From assembly GCA_019022495.1 (NCBI GenBank), contig JAFEKR010000007.1, positions 1,488,001-1,552,000 of the forward strand: 64,000 bases of DNA. The letters are read 5' to 3'. Below the pieces are notes generated by a model. The model did not search any database. It was not told the DNA's origin and was given only the letters and a program-made list of their open reading frames with translations. The position numbers and the translations under genes were made by a program. Origin of the DNA: Epichloe hybrida (Eukaryota; Ascomycota; Sordariomycetes; Hypocreales; Clavicipitaceae). Every line of letters starts with the position of its first letter. Position 1 is the stretch's first letter. Shown here one piece after another: positions 62,211-64,000 of the stretch.

Positions 62211-63107
62211 ATGAAGGTCTCCGCGACAACTCTCGTGCTGGCTGCTGCCCTCGGCGTCGCCGCCCGCCCCAGTGGCCACGGCCACAAGGAGATTCATCGT
62301 TCTATGGAAAAGCGCCTGGACTTCGTCATGAACAAGAAGCCCGAGGCTCCTATTGCCATCAAGGCTCCTATTGCTACCAAGGCTCCCGTTGCGACTCCTG
62401 CTCAGCCTCCCCCCCCACCCCCTCCTGCTTTTACTCCTGCTGAAGCCAAGCCTGCCACTTCTCCGCCCAAATCCAACTCGAACCCGGGCGGAGCGAAGAA
62501 GAAGTTCTGCGGTGGCAACAACAAGCGTGCCACCATTGCTCAGATTGCCTACAAAGGCAACCTTGGTGCTCCTGAAAACTACGGTTGCAACATGATGTTG
62601 GTTGATAACGCCGACGGCTACGACTATACCGCTACAATTGAGAACAAATCTGGCCAAGACCAGACTTGCGTCGGCTGGCTTAAGATCGGGCCTGACGGTG
62701 GCATCAATGGCTTCCAGAAGGGCAACGAAGTTCTCAAGTTCGATCTCCCCGCCCATAGCAAGCAGGTCGTGGCTGCCGAGGCCAATACTCAGGGTGCTAT
62801 TTCTTGCGGCGCTGGTGGTGTTCAGACCAACCCATATGGTCAGTGGGCAAGCACGTGGCTTGAGATGGACTTCGCCAATGAATCCAACAACGGATACAGC
62901 GGTGCCGATATTTCCTGCCTTGTGGCCGCCGATAGCAACCTTCCTATTCAGGCTATGGCAGTCTGCGCAGATGGTGCTCCCACTTGCTCTGTAATTAAGA
63001 ATGGTGGCAGCGGTACCAATGCTTACGTTGCCAAAACGCACGCTCTCGATGGAGTTGGTCTCAACCTCAACCCTGGCCCCGTCAACCTGAAGGTCACCGT
63101 CGGTTAG
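62211..63107 (+). CDS. Secreted Asp f 4-like protein
   Basis: One exon encoding 298 residues. The start at 62211 is the first ATG in the frame and leads directly into a signal peptide (M-K-V-S-A-T-T-L-V-L-A-A-A-L-G-V-A-A). A Kex2-like site (M-E-K-R, about residues 30-33) follows, then a Lys/Ala/Pro-rich low-complexity linker with repeated A-P-I-A-x-K and a poly-Pro tract. The C-terminal 190 residues are the conserved domain: F-C-G-G-N-N-K-R-A-T-I-A-Q-I-A-Y-K-G-N, then E-N-Y-G-C-N-M-M-L, G-Q-W-A-S-T-W-L-E-M-D-F-A-N and a Gly-rich end. Several cysteines probably form disulfides. This is the family of the Aspergillus allergen Asp f 4, secreted or wall-linked proteins of unknown biochemical function. 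No intron is needed. The leader is unusually long and C/T-rich, suggesting strong expression (inference). Confidence 0.9.
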   Translation: MKVSATTLVLAAALGVAARPSGHGHKEIHRSMEKRLDFVMNKKPEAPIAIKAPIATKAPVATPAQPPPPPPPAFTPAEAKPATSPPKSNSNPGGAKKKFCGGNNKRATIAQIAYKGNLGAPENYGCNMMLVDNADGYDYTATIENKSGQDQTCVGWLKIGPDGGINGFQKGNEVLKFDLPAHSKQVVAAEANTQGAISCGAGGVQTNPYGQWASTWLEMDFANESNNGYSGADISCLVAADSNLPIQAMAVCADGAPTCSVIKNGGSGTNAYVAKTHALDGVGLNLNPGPVNLKVTVG

Positions 63108-64000
63108 GGATCATCAAAGATGAGGTTCTGATTTGCTACACGTAGTTTGGCGACTGCTTTTGGGCTGGCCGCGGTTCTTCAAGACACAGAACCTGCGCTC
63201 TTTAAGGTGTTCTTGGTTTGCGGATCATCGGTTTGGGATATCGGGCATCCTCCCTGGGGACTGCATTGACTCTTCTAAATGGGTGGACATTGGTCTCGTA
63301 CTTCTGGACTACTTGTTACCTATGTTATATATTTCTTTTTGAAAGTACATAACTTTATATTAGCAATGAAGGTCGATCTTTAAACACGAACAGTTCAGCT
63401 CCCACCCCAACCCCAAGTGTTGGATAAACATGTCGCATTCATGAAGTAGGACACGTTTGATACGCTAGACAGAAGGGGAGAAAATCTTTTTAGGTTCACT
63501 ACGCATACTTGAGCCGATTCCCGTCAAGATGATAATTTTCATCCGAGTCATGCCAGCGGTGTAGAACACTGTTGCGATTTTCCATGGCGGATGCTGGCAG
63601 CAGAAAAAGTCTGGTGCCTGACGGGGTCCATTACGGATGTGTGTACATACAGTGCAGGAATCATGTGCGTGTGGATCCTGATGTACATGGCGCACACCAA
63701 TAGGAATCAGCCATCGATAGCTAAGACGTTTCGTGGCGTCTTATGTACATGTATTTATTACTCCACGACGGGGTGGATCCAGGTAGTCGGTCTTATGTAT
63801 GTACATACAAAAAGGTGGATGACTTGCCGCAAGGGTCTGGTAGTACCTGCCATGTGGGAGCCAGCGATTGGCAGTTTCGGCCCGTCCGCTGCAATGACAT
63901 GGCATGGCGTCTTGACAATACCTGCTGTGGGTGGCGCGCTCGCGGTTTTCCGTTGTACCGGGTACTTGTGGCATTTGTCGATGCGATTCACGCACTGTCT
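63108..64000. other. 3' flank of the Asp f 4-like gene to window end
   Basis: No gene is seen. The stretch contains several tacatgta/gtacatac words near 63742-63810. Frames on the minus strand near the end have no recognisable family. Confidence 0.45.

Overview
The window is nuclear DNA of a filamentous ascomycete, probably a Sordariomycete of the order Hypocreales. The evidence is short GT-AG introns with GCTAAC-like branch sites, a fungus-specific eEF3 gene, a Slt2/Mps1 MAP kinase, an Asp f 4-like secreted protein, a Zn2Cys6 regulator, and an AT-rich block carrying the marks of repeat-induced point mutation (RIP). The order-level placement is inference from protein character; species cannot be named.

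Layout. 1-42.2 kb is gene-bearing DNA of balanced composition. In order: a DUF3455 secreted protein (+), the cell-wall-integrity MAP kinase (-), a low-molecular-weight tyrosine phosphatase (-), a Ups1/PRELI mitochondrial lipid-transfer protein (-), homoserine kinase (+), a membrane-anchored thioesterase-like protein (+), a secreted S41 peptidase (-), a Zn2Cys6 transcription factor (+), a Dip5-type amino-acid permease (+), a DUF3176 membrane protein (-), eEF3 (-), glutaminyl-tRNA synthetase (-), a macro-domain protein (+) and a Yvc1/TRPY-type cation channel (-). 42.25-53.93 kb is an AT-rich, gene-free block with sharp edges. It contains a RIP-ruined non-LTR retrotransposon (+) and a much better preserved 581-bp miniature LTR element. 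53.93-64 kb returns to normal DNA with a DUF7025/AAA ATPase (+) and an Asp f 4-like protein (+).

The genes are mostly housekeeping functions (translation, threonine synthesis, signalling, mitochondrial lipid transport, vacuolar calcium) mixed with secreted and membrane proteins. No biosynthetic cluster, rRNA, convincing tRNA or CRISPR array was seen.

Two observations stand out. First, the miniature LTR element has complete ends: 115-bp LTRs, a 5-bp target duplication, a polypurine tract, and a 13-nt primer site that is the exact complement of a stretch inside its own LTR. That is the self-priming arrangement of Tf1/sushi retrotransposons in a non-coding element of only 581 bp. Second, eEF3, normally essential and single-copy, lacks about 128 nt just after the second Walker A motif. 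This shifts the frame and means either an assembly error or a real lesion.
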